A stretch of DNA of 41,503 bases, from NCBI GenBank assembly GCA_037178675.1, contig JAYMGJ010000432.1, positions 1 to 41,503 on the forward strand, given 5' to 3'. The translations under genes were made by a program, and so were the position numbers. Each line of letters begins with the position of its first letter. The stretch's first letter is position 1. The notes under the pieces were generated by a model. That model made no database searches. It saw nothing but the letters and a program-made list of their open reading frames with translations, and was not told where the DNA came from. Below are positions 33,949-41,503 of the stretch, in pieces. This DNA comes from Scleroderma bovista (Eukaryota > Basidiomycota > Agaricomycetes > Boletales > Sclerodermataceae).

Positions 33949-34093
33949 GGGCCGAACCCATGAGGCCCCAACAAGGCTGACGTGTGGTCGCCTAAGACAA
34001 TGCGGAGTCCGGAGTTAATGTCTGAGTACAAATTCTGGATCTATAAAGCTCAGACCGGTTTTGCCTTTACCCCCAATTTACTGCTATCTGAAA

Positions 34094-35149
34094 ATGTCTG
34101 CCATTGCCAAGTCCGTCAGCCCCGCCGCCCCTGCTGCCACCGAGTCCAAGGATTGGACGAAGGCCCCAACACCAGAGTTACAGTCCGGTAGCGAGGATGA
34201 GTCCGATGTTCTCGACGCCAAGGCGAAGGAGTGCCATCGTCGCAAGCAAGTGAAGAGGGAGGAGAAGCAGCGTAGGGAAGAGGCGGAGAGACGAGCACGT
34301 GAGGAGGCGGAGGCGAGAGCACGAGAGGAGGCGGAGAGAGCGAAGGCGGAGGCGGAACGCCAAGCGCGGGAGCAGGCGGAGAAGGACAGGGCGGAGGTGC
34401 AACGGAGGGCTGCAGAGGTCGCCGCGAGGCAGAGAGCGATGGCGCAGGAGGCGTCGAAGAAGAGAGCGAGGGAAGAGCCGGAGGCGGGTCCGAGTGGAGA
34501 CCGGAGCGACAATGTCCAGTAAGTATTTTTCTTTAACTTTATTCCCTTGTTACTTTATTAATTTTTTGGCAGGTGCATTCACTGTGCGAAGCACAAGGCC
34601 AAGTGCGAACGAGACCCGGAAAAACCCAAGCAGTGCGCGTGCATGAAATGCGCAGGGCTCAAGGAGTGGTGTGAGTGGCCGGAGGTGGGTGGTCCAGGTC
34701 CGGTAGGGGATAAGGGGAAGGGCAAAGCGAAGGAGAAGGAGGTGGCGACGTCACCGCGAGGAGGCGAGAAGCGCAAGAAGAAGAAGACGGCAGCGAAGGT
34801 TGCCGACGACGACGACATCGTCGAAGTACCGGGGCCGTCTGGGAAACGGTCCGGGTTTGACCCTGGGCTGTTCCTGGAATGACTGGACCGGTTGACCGGG
34901 GCCGTCGAGGAGATGACCGGGCAGATGCGCCGGGTCGCAGATGCCACTCGCTCGGTGGCGAGGGGAAACGAGCGGCTGACGGCCGGCCTCGAGACTTTTC
35001 TCGAGGAGTGTCGTTTCTTTACGGCGCCCTGGGACGAGGACGAGGAGTCGGAGGACAGCGAGGCGGAGGTTGACCCGGAGGAGGTCGAACAAGAAGTCCA
35101 GGGGCTCCGTGAGGAGCAGGAGAACCCTGGCAGTGGTGTGCCGGAGTAG
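34094..35149 (+). pseudogene. Antisense spliced ORF: coiled coil + Zn2Cys6-like cluster
   Basis: It reads opposite to gag-pol, between pol and the 3' LTR. ATG 34094 opens exon 1 (to 34518). A 54-nt intron (GTAAGT...TTTGGCAG) leads to exon 2 (34573-35149). The frame is 333 residues with one in-frame TGA at 34880-34882, probably from CGA. Residues about 50-125 are a nearly pure Arg/Glu/Ala coiled coil. Cysteines at 143, 146, 153, 165, 168 and 175 give C-X2-C-X6-C-X11-C-X2-C-X6-C, the fungal Zn2Cys6 DNA-binding signature. A Lys/Arg-rich stretch (KRKKKKTAAK) and a second heptad-rich acidic region follow. It would suit a nuclear DNA-binding or regulatory protein; that is inference. It is not a shadow of pol, which ends at 35316. 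Confidence 0.75.
34519..34572 (+). other. Intron of the antisense ORF
   Basis: A 54-nt T-rich intron, GTAAGTATTTTTC...TTTTTTGGCAG. Removing it joins DNVQ to CIHCAKHK and completes the first cysteine triplet, so it is both necessary and in phase. Its T-rich composition contrasts with the GC-rich exons. Confidence 0.8.
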
Positions 35150-35315
35150 GTGGTCCGGTCTGGACTCCTTGTAAATAGAAAATGTAATTTAGTTTTACTT
35201 TTTTTTGTTTATAGAGAAAAGTGGCTGGATTTGAGAGTGAGTGATATTACAGAGTGAAACAGATAGGGGAAACAGATAAGAGAAACAGATAAGGGAAACG
35301 GAGGCGAGAGTAATA
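35150..35315. other. Gap between convergent antisense ORF and pol
   Basis: The two genes of the element converge on this 166-bp AT-rich segment, which contains repeated AGATAAG/GGGAAAC units near 35260-35300. It probably serves 3' ends of both transcripts. Confidence 0.5.
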
Positions 35316-38300
35316 CTACATGGACGCAAGTGGTCCGGGTTTGTCCGGGTACCGGACATGGTAATCTTCTAAGAGTTCTGTAGCGTTGCCAAGTTCAGTG
35401 GCAAGAAGCCATGACGTTTCTTCGTCAGTTCCTTTGTAACCGGACCAACGCACCAGGTACAATAGCTTGCACGATCTGCGTCGACGATCAACCTTGGAGT
35501 TGAGGATCTCAGAGATCTCGAACTCCGGTTCACCATCTACTTCGACCGGTGGCGGAGGAGGTTGTATCCGGTCCGGTATGGTGTTGGGTGTGGCCGGTTC
35601 GAGTTGGGAGACATGGAAGACGGGGTGAACTGCGCGCATGGAATCTGGAAGACGGAGAGTAAAAGAGAGGGAGCCTACTTGCGCGATGATAGTGTAGGGC
35701 CCCAGGTTCTTCTCTGATAGCTTTTTGGATGGTCGTGTTGACCGGAAGTATTTGGCTTTCACGTACACTTGGTCGCCAACTTTGAAGTCCGGTGCCGGAG
35801 TATGTTTGGCATCAGCCGGACCTTGGTAGCGAAGTTGCGCGTGGGCCATTTCTTCTCGAAGGTATTGGTGCAGCGACTCAAGGTCGACTGCGTAGTCACG
35901 AGCCCTGGCAGAGGTCATGTCGCGTTCTGGGTAGACAGAGATGTTAGGGTGGTAGCCCTTGTTAGCGAAGAACGGAGAGACTCCGGTGGTAGCACTAGGT
36001 GCGTTGTTGTATGCAAACTCCGCCAATGGGAGTAAGTTCGACCAGTTGTCCTGCTGGTAGTTGCAGTAGATCCGGAGGTACTGTTCCAGTGTCTGGTTAG
36101 ACCGCTCTGTCTGGCCATCGCCCTCCGGGTGGTAACCGGAGGTGAAGTGGAGGCGCATGTCGAGGGCCTTTCCGAGTGACCGGAAGAAGTGTGAGACGAA
36201 CTCGGTACCGCGATCTGAGGTGATGTGGGCGGGAACACCGTGCTTGGAGAACACGTGGAGTAAAAAGAGCTTTGTGAGCTCCGGGCTAGTGATGGTGTCA
36301 TGAGTAGGGATGAAAATGGCTTGTTTAGAAAGCCTGTCTACCACGACCAGGATGGCGGTAAAGCCAGTAGATGAAGGGAGTTGCTCTATGAAGTCCATTG
36401 AGATGGAGTTTTAAGGCTTCTCCGGTACAGGGAGCTGTTTCAGCAACCCGTAGGGTCTATGGCGCAGTGTCTTAGCTCGTGCGCAAGAGGTACATAACCG
36501 GACGTAATCCTTGACGAAGGTCCGGAGACCAGGCCAGGTATACTCACGCCGGATTAGCTCTAGAGTCCGGTTTTGCCCAAAGTGACCAGCGAGTGGGTGA
36601 TTGTGTCGATACCGGAGTACCCGGAGACGGAGGTCATCCAAGTCCGGTACGTATATACGACCATCTAGTCGAAGGAATCCAGCCTCGTCTGTGGACCAGC
36701 GAGAGTCCGGTGGATCTGCGAGGTGGACCTGGGCAATGGGATCAGAGGGTAGTGCAGAGAGGATGTCGCTATGGAGTGTTTCCACGTCCATGATTGCGAC
36801 TGCACGGAGGACCGGAAACTCTAGATAAGTAGCGCGAAGGGAATTAGAGAGTTGTTCTTGAGTGAACACCGGCCTAAGGTTTTGGGGATTAACCCGGGCG
36901 TAGCCACTATCCCCCTCTTTGGGGTAGACGTCCCATCGTCTAGTGAGAGCGTCCGGCTTGGCACCAAGTTTTCCGGGGCGGAAACGAATGACAAGATTAA
37001 ATTGAGAGAGAAATTCAGACCAACGGGCTTGCCGGTGGGACAGTACTTTTGAGGTTGAGAAATACTCGAGATTCTTGTGGTCCGTGACGACGTCGATAGG
37101 AGAGGCGGAGCCTTCGAGGTAGTGGCGCCAGTTCCGGAATGCTTCAAAGATAGCAAGCAATTCCTTATCGTGGGTGTCGTAGTTCAGCTCCGGAGCGGTC
37201 AAAGTCCGGGAGTAGTAGGCGACCGGACGAATTTCTCCGTTGGCGCAGGTAATAGACAAGATACCGGCGACAGCATAGTCGGAGGCATCGGTTTCCACGA
37301 TGATAGGGGTATCCGGAATGAAGTGAGTGAGAATGGGCGCAGTAGTGAAGGCATGCTTAAGTGCATTGAACGAACATCGACAGTCCTCGGAGAAGTTCCA
37401 AGGGGCATCCTTCCGGGTGAGTCGGGTAAGGGGGACCACGATGTCGGAGTAGTTAAAGATGAACCGGCGGTAGAAATTGGCGAAGCCTAGGAAGGACTGG
37501 ATGTCCTTTACCTTTTGTGGTTCAGGCCAGTTGGAGATGGTTTGGATTTTGTCCGGAGACATAGTCAAACCTTCCGGAGATAGGCGGTAGCCAAGATACT
37601 CTACCGAGTCCAAGTGGAACTCGCATTTCTCCGGTTTGGCAAAGAGGCCATGCAACTGGAGTTGGCGGAGCACTTCTCGGACGTGCTGCTGGTGGGACTC
37701 CATATCCTCGGAGTAGATGAGGATGTCGTCGAGGTACACGACGACGCAGACATCCAGCATGTCAGCAAAGATGGTGTTGACAAAGCGCTGGAAGGCTGCA
37801 GGGGCGTTAGTGAGGCCAAAGGGCATTACTAACCACTCGTAAGACCCATAGCGCGTACGGAAGGCGGTCTTCCACTCATCGCCCGGAGCAATCCGGACTA
37901 GATGGTACGCGTGCCAGAGGTCGATCTTCGAATAGATTTTAGCACGGCTAGGTGAGTCCAAAAGATCAGAGATTAGGGGGAGTGGATAGCGATCCTTTTT
38001 AGTGATTTTGTTTAGACCTCGGAAGTCAACGCAGAGGCGGAGTGAGCCATCCTTCTTTTTTACGAAGAGGACCGGAGCAGCGTGGGAGGAAGCAGTAGGA
38101 CGGATGAAACCTGTATTTAGATTCTCGTCGATGAAAGTCCAGAGAGCGGAGAGCTCGACCAGAGACAGTGAGTAGAGAGTTCCCAAAGGTGGAGAGGTAC
38201 CTTCTTCAAGGTCAATCTTCAGATCGTACTCGCGATGCGGGGGAAGTTCAGAGGCTTTTGCCTTACTGAACACGTCCGCATAATCGCGATACTCCGGAGG

Positions 38301-39038
38301 AACTATGTCCAAGTCCGGTGGAGTAGAGGCGGAGGAAGAACGGGCCTTTGCTGAGTCAGAGGGACACAGCTGAAGTTGGTATTTGGTGGATCCCTCTAAA
38401 CTGCACGCACGCACGAATGCGGCTGCGTTAATCAGAGAGATGTGCGGAGGGGTGCAAACCGGAGTGTCGACAGATGGCGCGAGGCCGGGGTCAGATTGGC
38501 CGGAGAGGCCGGAGACAGGGTTACCGGACAGAACCGGAGAGGGAGTCGACGGGGGCGCTGGCAAACTTTCTGCAAGTGTTCGGAATGTTAAACTGCTCAA
38601 TACCCAGTCAATCAACGGATTGTAGCGGGTGAGCCAGTTATGTCCGAGAACAATTTTGCATTCAGAATCCAGCGGAGTTAGGTAAAAGGTCATGGGGGTG
38701 ACATCACCGGATGTGGGGAACTTCACTGATAGGTCGACGGCTTGAGTAATTACAAAATTCGAGGTACCGTCGAAAAGCCGGAGTACAATCGGGGAAACGG
38801 AGTAAGTGAGGAGAGAGTGTCCGAGAGCATATTTGGTATCTACAAAGCAGTGCGTGGAACTGGAGTCCACAAGCGCACGGAGTTCTGGTAAATTGTGAGA
38901 CAAGAGGAAAACATGGGGCATAAGAGAGTTAGGATTGTAAAGAGCGGACGCGTTGAGGCGGGCCTCCTTGGGTGCACTTCCGGAGTCAATGCAGCTCACC
39001 GGTTGTGCGGAGGGCCGGGAGCTGCTTACTCTTTTTTT
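35316..39038 (-). pseudogene. pol: Chromovirus pol (PR-RT-RNaseH-IN-chromodomain), nonsense-mutated
   Basis: Open from the A7 frameshift site at 39038, the polyprotein has, in order: aspartic protease (ALVDSSSTHCF; the family motif is D-S/T-G, so the Gly is lost), RT (KKKDGSLRLCVDFRGLN, VMPFGLTNAPAAFQ, YLDDILIYS), RNase H (VETDASDYAVAGIL, THDKELLAI), the integrase H2C2 zinc arm (near HPLAGHFGQNRTLE and LCTSCARAKTLRHRP), the integrase DDE core (SDRGTEFVS, HPEGDGQTERSNQTLE) and a C-terminal chromodomain (FEISEILNSKVDRRRR...YLVRWSGYKGTDEETSWL). An in-frame TAA at 36413-36411 falls between the zinc arm and the core where relatives have Trp (TGG), needing two G-to-A changes. RT also has DLWHAY where DLRHAY is usual. 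Pol is read through a -1 shift from gag; no ATG is needed. Confidence 0.92.
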
Positions 39039-40292
39039 GACTCGGAGTTGGCACCCGAGTTAGTAGAGTCCGTCTTACCAGACTCCGCAGCGATGGCCGC
39101 AGCACGAGCTTTGGCCTTTTTGGTCTTTTTGGGACAGTTGTCCGCAAAATGACCGGTACCTCCGCAGAACATGCAGAGGTTGTTGTCTAGTCGCCGCTTT
39201 CGCTCATCGGCGGTGAGCTTTCCATCCTTACCAAGCTTGTTGGTGAGGTCCGGTCTGGTGGAACCGGAGGAGGATGGGTTGCTGGTCGTTTTGGATGACC
39301 CAGCAGTGGCGGAGCTAGAGGTGTTGCCAGACTTGGATTTCTCCTTGCCGGACTTGGGTGAGTTGCCTCCGGAGTCGGAGGTCTTAGCTGGGGACGAGGT
39401 GGACTGACTCTTTGTGGTACGAGCAATCTCGTCTTTGCGCTCCCAGTAGCGCGCATCGATCTCCTGGCATAGTGCCCGGAGTCCATGGAGAGTCAGGGGC
39501 TTGCCGACTCGAGCAATCTCGTCTTTCAGACAATCCGGAAGTCCGGAGTAGAACAGGCGGCGGAGCGTGCCATCTCCGTAGTCCTGGACCTGGGAGGCGA
39601 GTCGGTTGAAGTCCACAATATACCGCGTAACGCGGTGTGCGTCCTTCATCCGGAGGTGTTCGAGCTGGTGCTCGGCATCAGCGATGGGGTCGTGAGGTCC
39701 AAACGTACTCTGTAGTTCGGCGACGAAATGGACCCAGCTATCCATCCAGCGTGGACGGTCAGCCGGATCGCCGGAGTTCCGGTTCGAACCATTCCAAGGT
39801 CATCCCTTTTAGATATGACTGGGCGAAAGTTACCTTTGCCCTGTCAAGGCGGAATGCCTTGGCTCGATCCTGGAAGCAGAGTTTGCACTGGACCAAGAAG
39901 GTCCTGAGCTTTTTGGGGTCCGTACCGTCGAAGGTGTCCGGTTCACGGACTTTGGCACGGGAGGAGGAGGACTCGTTGGTCCGGTGGGAAGAGCAGGAGA
40001 GGCGATTGACGGCGATGGCTAGATTGTGGAAAACAGCTAGACCAGGGTCTAGCTCTTCCGGGGCGTCGACAAACTCGTTGTCGTTGTCGTTGTCGTTGTC
40101 GCCATCTCCGGGGTCGTCCGGATCATCTCCGGGACCATCCTCAGGGCCGAACCATTGGAATCGACCGGGTTCGCGACGCTCCGGAGTGGAGTCGCAATGG
40201 TAGGGGAAGCCGTCACCAGGAACGGATCCTCGGTGACCAGGGTCTGCAGAACCACGAAGGCTCTGAGACGCAGCGTCGCGACGCGGAGTCAT
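39026..40292 (-). pseudogene. gag: Chromovirus gag, frameshifted
   Basis: ATG 40292 (MTPRRDAASQ) starts an Asp/Glu-rich N-terminus, then a retrotransposon capsid domain (FDGTDPKKLRTFLVQC, SYLKGMTLEWF). A 1-nt frame change near 39760-39780 then shifts to WMDSWVHFVAELQSTFG...EHLRMKDAHRV and a single CCHC knuckle (CMFCGGTGHFADNC, C-X2-C-X4-H-X4-C) with a Lys-rich tail. The stop TAA is 39028-39026. Gag forms the particle that packages the RNA. The frame change lies inside the capsid region, not at a usual recoding site, so it is probably a mutation or a sequence error. Confidence 0.88.
39032..39038 (-). promoter_or_regulatory. Probable -1 ribosomal frameshift site (A7 heptamer)
   Basis: The minus strand reads TCA AAA AAA GAG TAA in the gag frame. 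The heptamer A-AAA-AAA fits the X-XXY-YYZ slippery rule in zero frame and is one codon before the gag stop's neighbour. In the -1 frame the sequence stays open from here into pol (...SAQPVSCIDSG). A downstream stem was not modelled. This would set the gag:pol ratio. Confidence 0.65.
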
Positions 40293-40411
40293 TGACACTA
40301 CTGGGCTTCGAGCTGTGAAGCTCCTAAATTGGCTTACAGAAGCCGGAGGTTGCCTGCGGTTAGACAGGGCTTGTTGGGCGGCGGATAGGTGGAGGTCGTC
40401 TACTGCACCTG
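40293..40411 (-). other. Chromovirus 5' leader, gag-proximal part
   Basis: Untranslated leader between gag ATG and the solo LTR. It continues, after the inserted LTR, in 41054-41183; the ACCTG duplication marks the break. Confidence 0.6.
40407..40411 (+). repeat. Target duplication ACCTG, left copy
   Basis: ACCTG abuts the TGTTACG start of the solo LTR and recurs at 41054-41058. Confidence 0.9.
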
Positions 40412-41053
40412 TGTTACGACCATGTCCAACTCCGGGTCCTATCCGGTCACTCCGGTCACTTCGCAGCTTTGCAGCTCAACTCCGGTCGCCCACCAGTTAC
40501 TCCGGTCGCGCTCACACAGATAACCTTCCGTTAAGCACGACCCTTGGTCTATGCTCTATTCGTTCGTTACCACACCTCGCCGTCAACCCTGCTTGGTCGT
40601 GAGTTCCCCGTGTACTTGTTATATCTCCTGCCTTGTGTTATTTTCACCGGACCTGATTTATTTTACCCGGACCTGACTTTATTTTCATCAGACCTGACCT
40701 AGTACTTTCTCCGGTTATCCCTTGTCCGCCCTTTGGGCTGTTTACTTGTCACCATAAATACTCGACCCTAGTTCTCCGTAGTATAAGTACCCTGTACTCC
40801 GTCCTGTATACCTCAGTCTGAAATCAACCATAGTCTCTACTCCTGATCTTGCCCGTCTCCGTCTCTGTCTCTGTCTCCCCTTCTTGACCGGAACCTACGC
40901 AAGGGATCAACGCTCGTTGTCCTTAGTCGTTGAATCCAAACGGTCACCAACTCCGGCCGGACTAATCTCTTGTCCAGCCCTCTGCTCTCCCCCTTCGTCC
41001 GCTTCTGTCCGGACTTGACCGGACCCCCTACCGGAGTAGACCCAGACTTGACA
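40412..41053 (+). mobile_element. Solo LTR, opposite orientation, in the chromovirus leader
   Basis: This 642-bp LTR reads TGTTACGACC...ACTTGACA on the plus strand, i.e. inverted relative to the host element's LTRs. It is flanked by ACCTG on both sides. It is of the same family but distinct in sequence from the host LTRs (for example CAGACTTGACA and GAAGGGGAGACAGAG). Its position between the 5' LTR and gag would disturb transcription of the host element and shows that the family kept moving after the host element landed. Confidence 0.93.
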
Positions 41054-41058
41054 ACCTG
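41054..41058 (+). repeat. Target duplication ACCTG, right copy
   Basis: Second copy of the duplication flanking the solo LTR at 40412-41053. Confidence 0.9.
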
Positions 41059-41183
41059 CTTCCTCAGCAAGTGCTGCAGCGGTACGAGCGCGAGAGCACG
41101 TGGTCATAGTCATAAGGAAACTGGACAGGATATGCGTACGAGGTTTGGGACAGTGAACCCACACAAGTGCGAGTCTGAAATAC
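41059..41183 (-). other. Chromovirus 5' leader, LTR-proximal part (primer site region)
   Basis: On the minus strand the leader begins GTATTTCAGACTCGCACTTG right after the CTTGACA end of the 5' LTR, where the reverse-transcription primer should bind. It does not start with the usual TGG complement of a tRNA CCA end, so I cannot name the primer; self-priming or an internal tRNA fragment are alternatives. Confidence 0.5.
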
Positions 41184-41503
41184 TGTCAAGTCCGGGTCTA
41201 CTCTGGTAAGAGGTCCGGTCAAGTCCGGACGAGAGCGGACGAAGGAGGAGGGCAGATGCTGGACAAGAGATTAGTCCAGCCGGAGTTGGTGACCGATTGG
41301 GTTCAACGACTAAGGACAACGAGCGTTGACCCCTTGCGTAGGTTCCGGTCAAGGGAAGGAGACGGAGACGGAGATGGAGATGGACGAGAACAGGAGTAGT
41401 GACTTATGTTGATTTCAGACTGAGGTATACAAGGTAAACTAGAGGGTACTTATACTAAGTAGAAACTAGGGTCGAGTACATACGGTGACAAGTAAATACT
41501 AGA
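41184..41503 (-). repeat. Chromovirus 5' LTR (partial, window edge)
   Basis: First 320 bp on the plus strand of a copy of the LTR, TGTCAAGTCCGGG..., matching the left LTR except for two transitions and the 53 bp the left one lost. The last seven bases (TACTAGA, 41497-41503) no longer match the other copies, which read CAACCTA or CAGCCTA there. Confidence 0.9.

Larger units (their letters stand above)
33347..41503 (-). mobile_element. Ty3/gypsy chromovirus, minus orientation, runs off the window
   Basis: The 3' LTR is at 33347-33933 and the 5' LTR starts at 41184 and passes the window end. Between them on the minus strand lie leader, gag and pol ending in a chromodomain, which defines the chromovirus branch. 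A polypurine tract next to the left LTR fixes the orientation. In the 265 bp compared the two LTRs differ at only two sites (both transitions) apart from a 53-bp deletion in the left one, so insertion is recent in evolutionary terms. A solo LTR sits in the leader. An antisense gene lies between pol and the 3' LTR. Confidence 0.92.

Noticed and set aside
34084..34512. Minus-strand Ser/Ala/Leu-rich frame opposite the coiled-coil exon
   Set aside because: It is the complement of GAG/GCG-rich codons. It has no splice logic, while the plus strand has an intron that completes a Cys cluster.
34892..35149. Independent small gene after 34882
   Set aside because: It is in frame with the preceding exon across a single TGA, so it is the C-terminus of the antisense ORF.
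35316..36398. Separate integrase-chromodomain gene starting at MDFIEQLP
   Set aside because: It is the same frame as upstream pol and separated only by one TAA codon where relatives have Trp. It is the 3' part of one broken pol.
39759..39785. Programmed frameshift within gag capsid
   Set aside because: No slippery heptamer in phase is visible, and a shift before the CCHC knuckle would not serve a known purpose. A mutation or base error is simpler.
1..41503. CRISPR arrays, operons, ribosome binding sites
   Set aside because: Spliced genes and eukaryotic transposons fill the window; tandem arrays present are coding repeats or LTRs, not spacer arrays.

Overview
This window is nuclear DNA from a filamentous basidiomycete, most likely a mushroom-forming Agaricomycete. 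The reasons are dense genes with many GT-AG introns of about 45-70 nt, F-box/LRR paralogues of the kind expanded in these fungi, a Plavaka-type DNA transposon with its DUF6532 companion, and a chromodomain Ty3/gypsy element. No prokaryotic operon structure, CRISPR array, rRNA or intact tRNA was seen.

Positions 1-22356 are host genes. Left to right they are: a lineage-specific multi-exon gene of unknown function (minus, 4320-1392) flanked by two diverged copies of a roughly 280-bp sequence; two related coiled-coil/F-box genes (minus, 6746-5202 and 9517-7915); two paralogous MFS transporters of the MCH1/nodulin-like type (minus, 12054-9877 and 14663-12577) with the same nine-exon architecture, the first carrying a 1-nt frameshift; a divergent MFSD5-like transporter (plus, 14999-16666); a disordered Gly/His/Gln/Pro/Tyr repeat protein whose true frame is masked by a 45-nt repeat (minus, 18653-17312); and an 11-exon Gbp2/Hrb1-type protein with three RRMs (plus, 19883-22356).

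Positions 22.9-41.5 kb are a nest of transposons. A LINE is split by a 6.6-kb Plavaka element with 12-bp terminal inverted repeats. That element encodes a transposase (plus) and a DUF6532 protein (minus), and its transposase is itself interrupted by a solo LTR with target duplication GTTGA. The LINE 3' part is cut by a chromovirus on the minus strand (33347 to beyond the window). Its 5' leader holds a second solo LTR of the same family in the opposite orientation, with target duplication ACCTG. Nearly every transposon gene is broken, mostly by C:G-to-T:A transitions.

The most unusual item is a spliced ORF antisense to pol, between pol and the 3' LTR of the chromovirus. It encodes a long charged coiled coil followed by a Zn2Cys6-type cysteine cluster. 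The same element has an A7 heptamer three codons before the gag stop, with pol open in the -1 frame, which looks like a programmed frameshift site.
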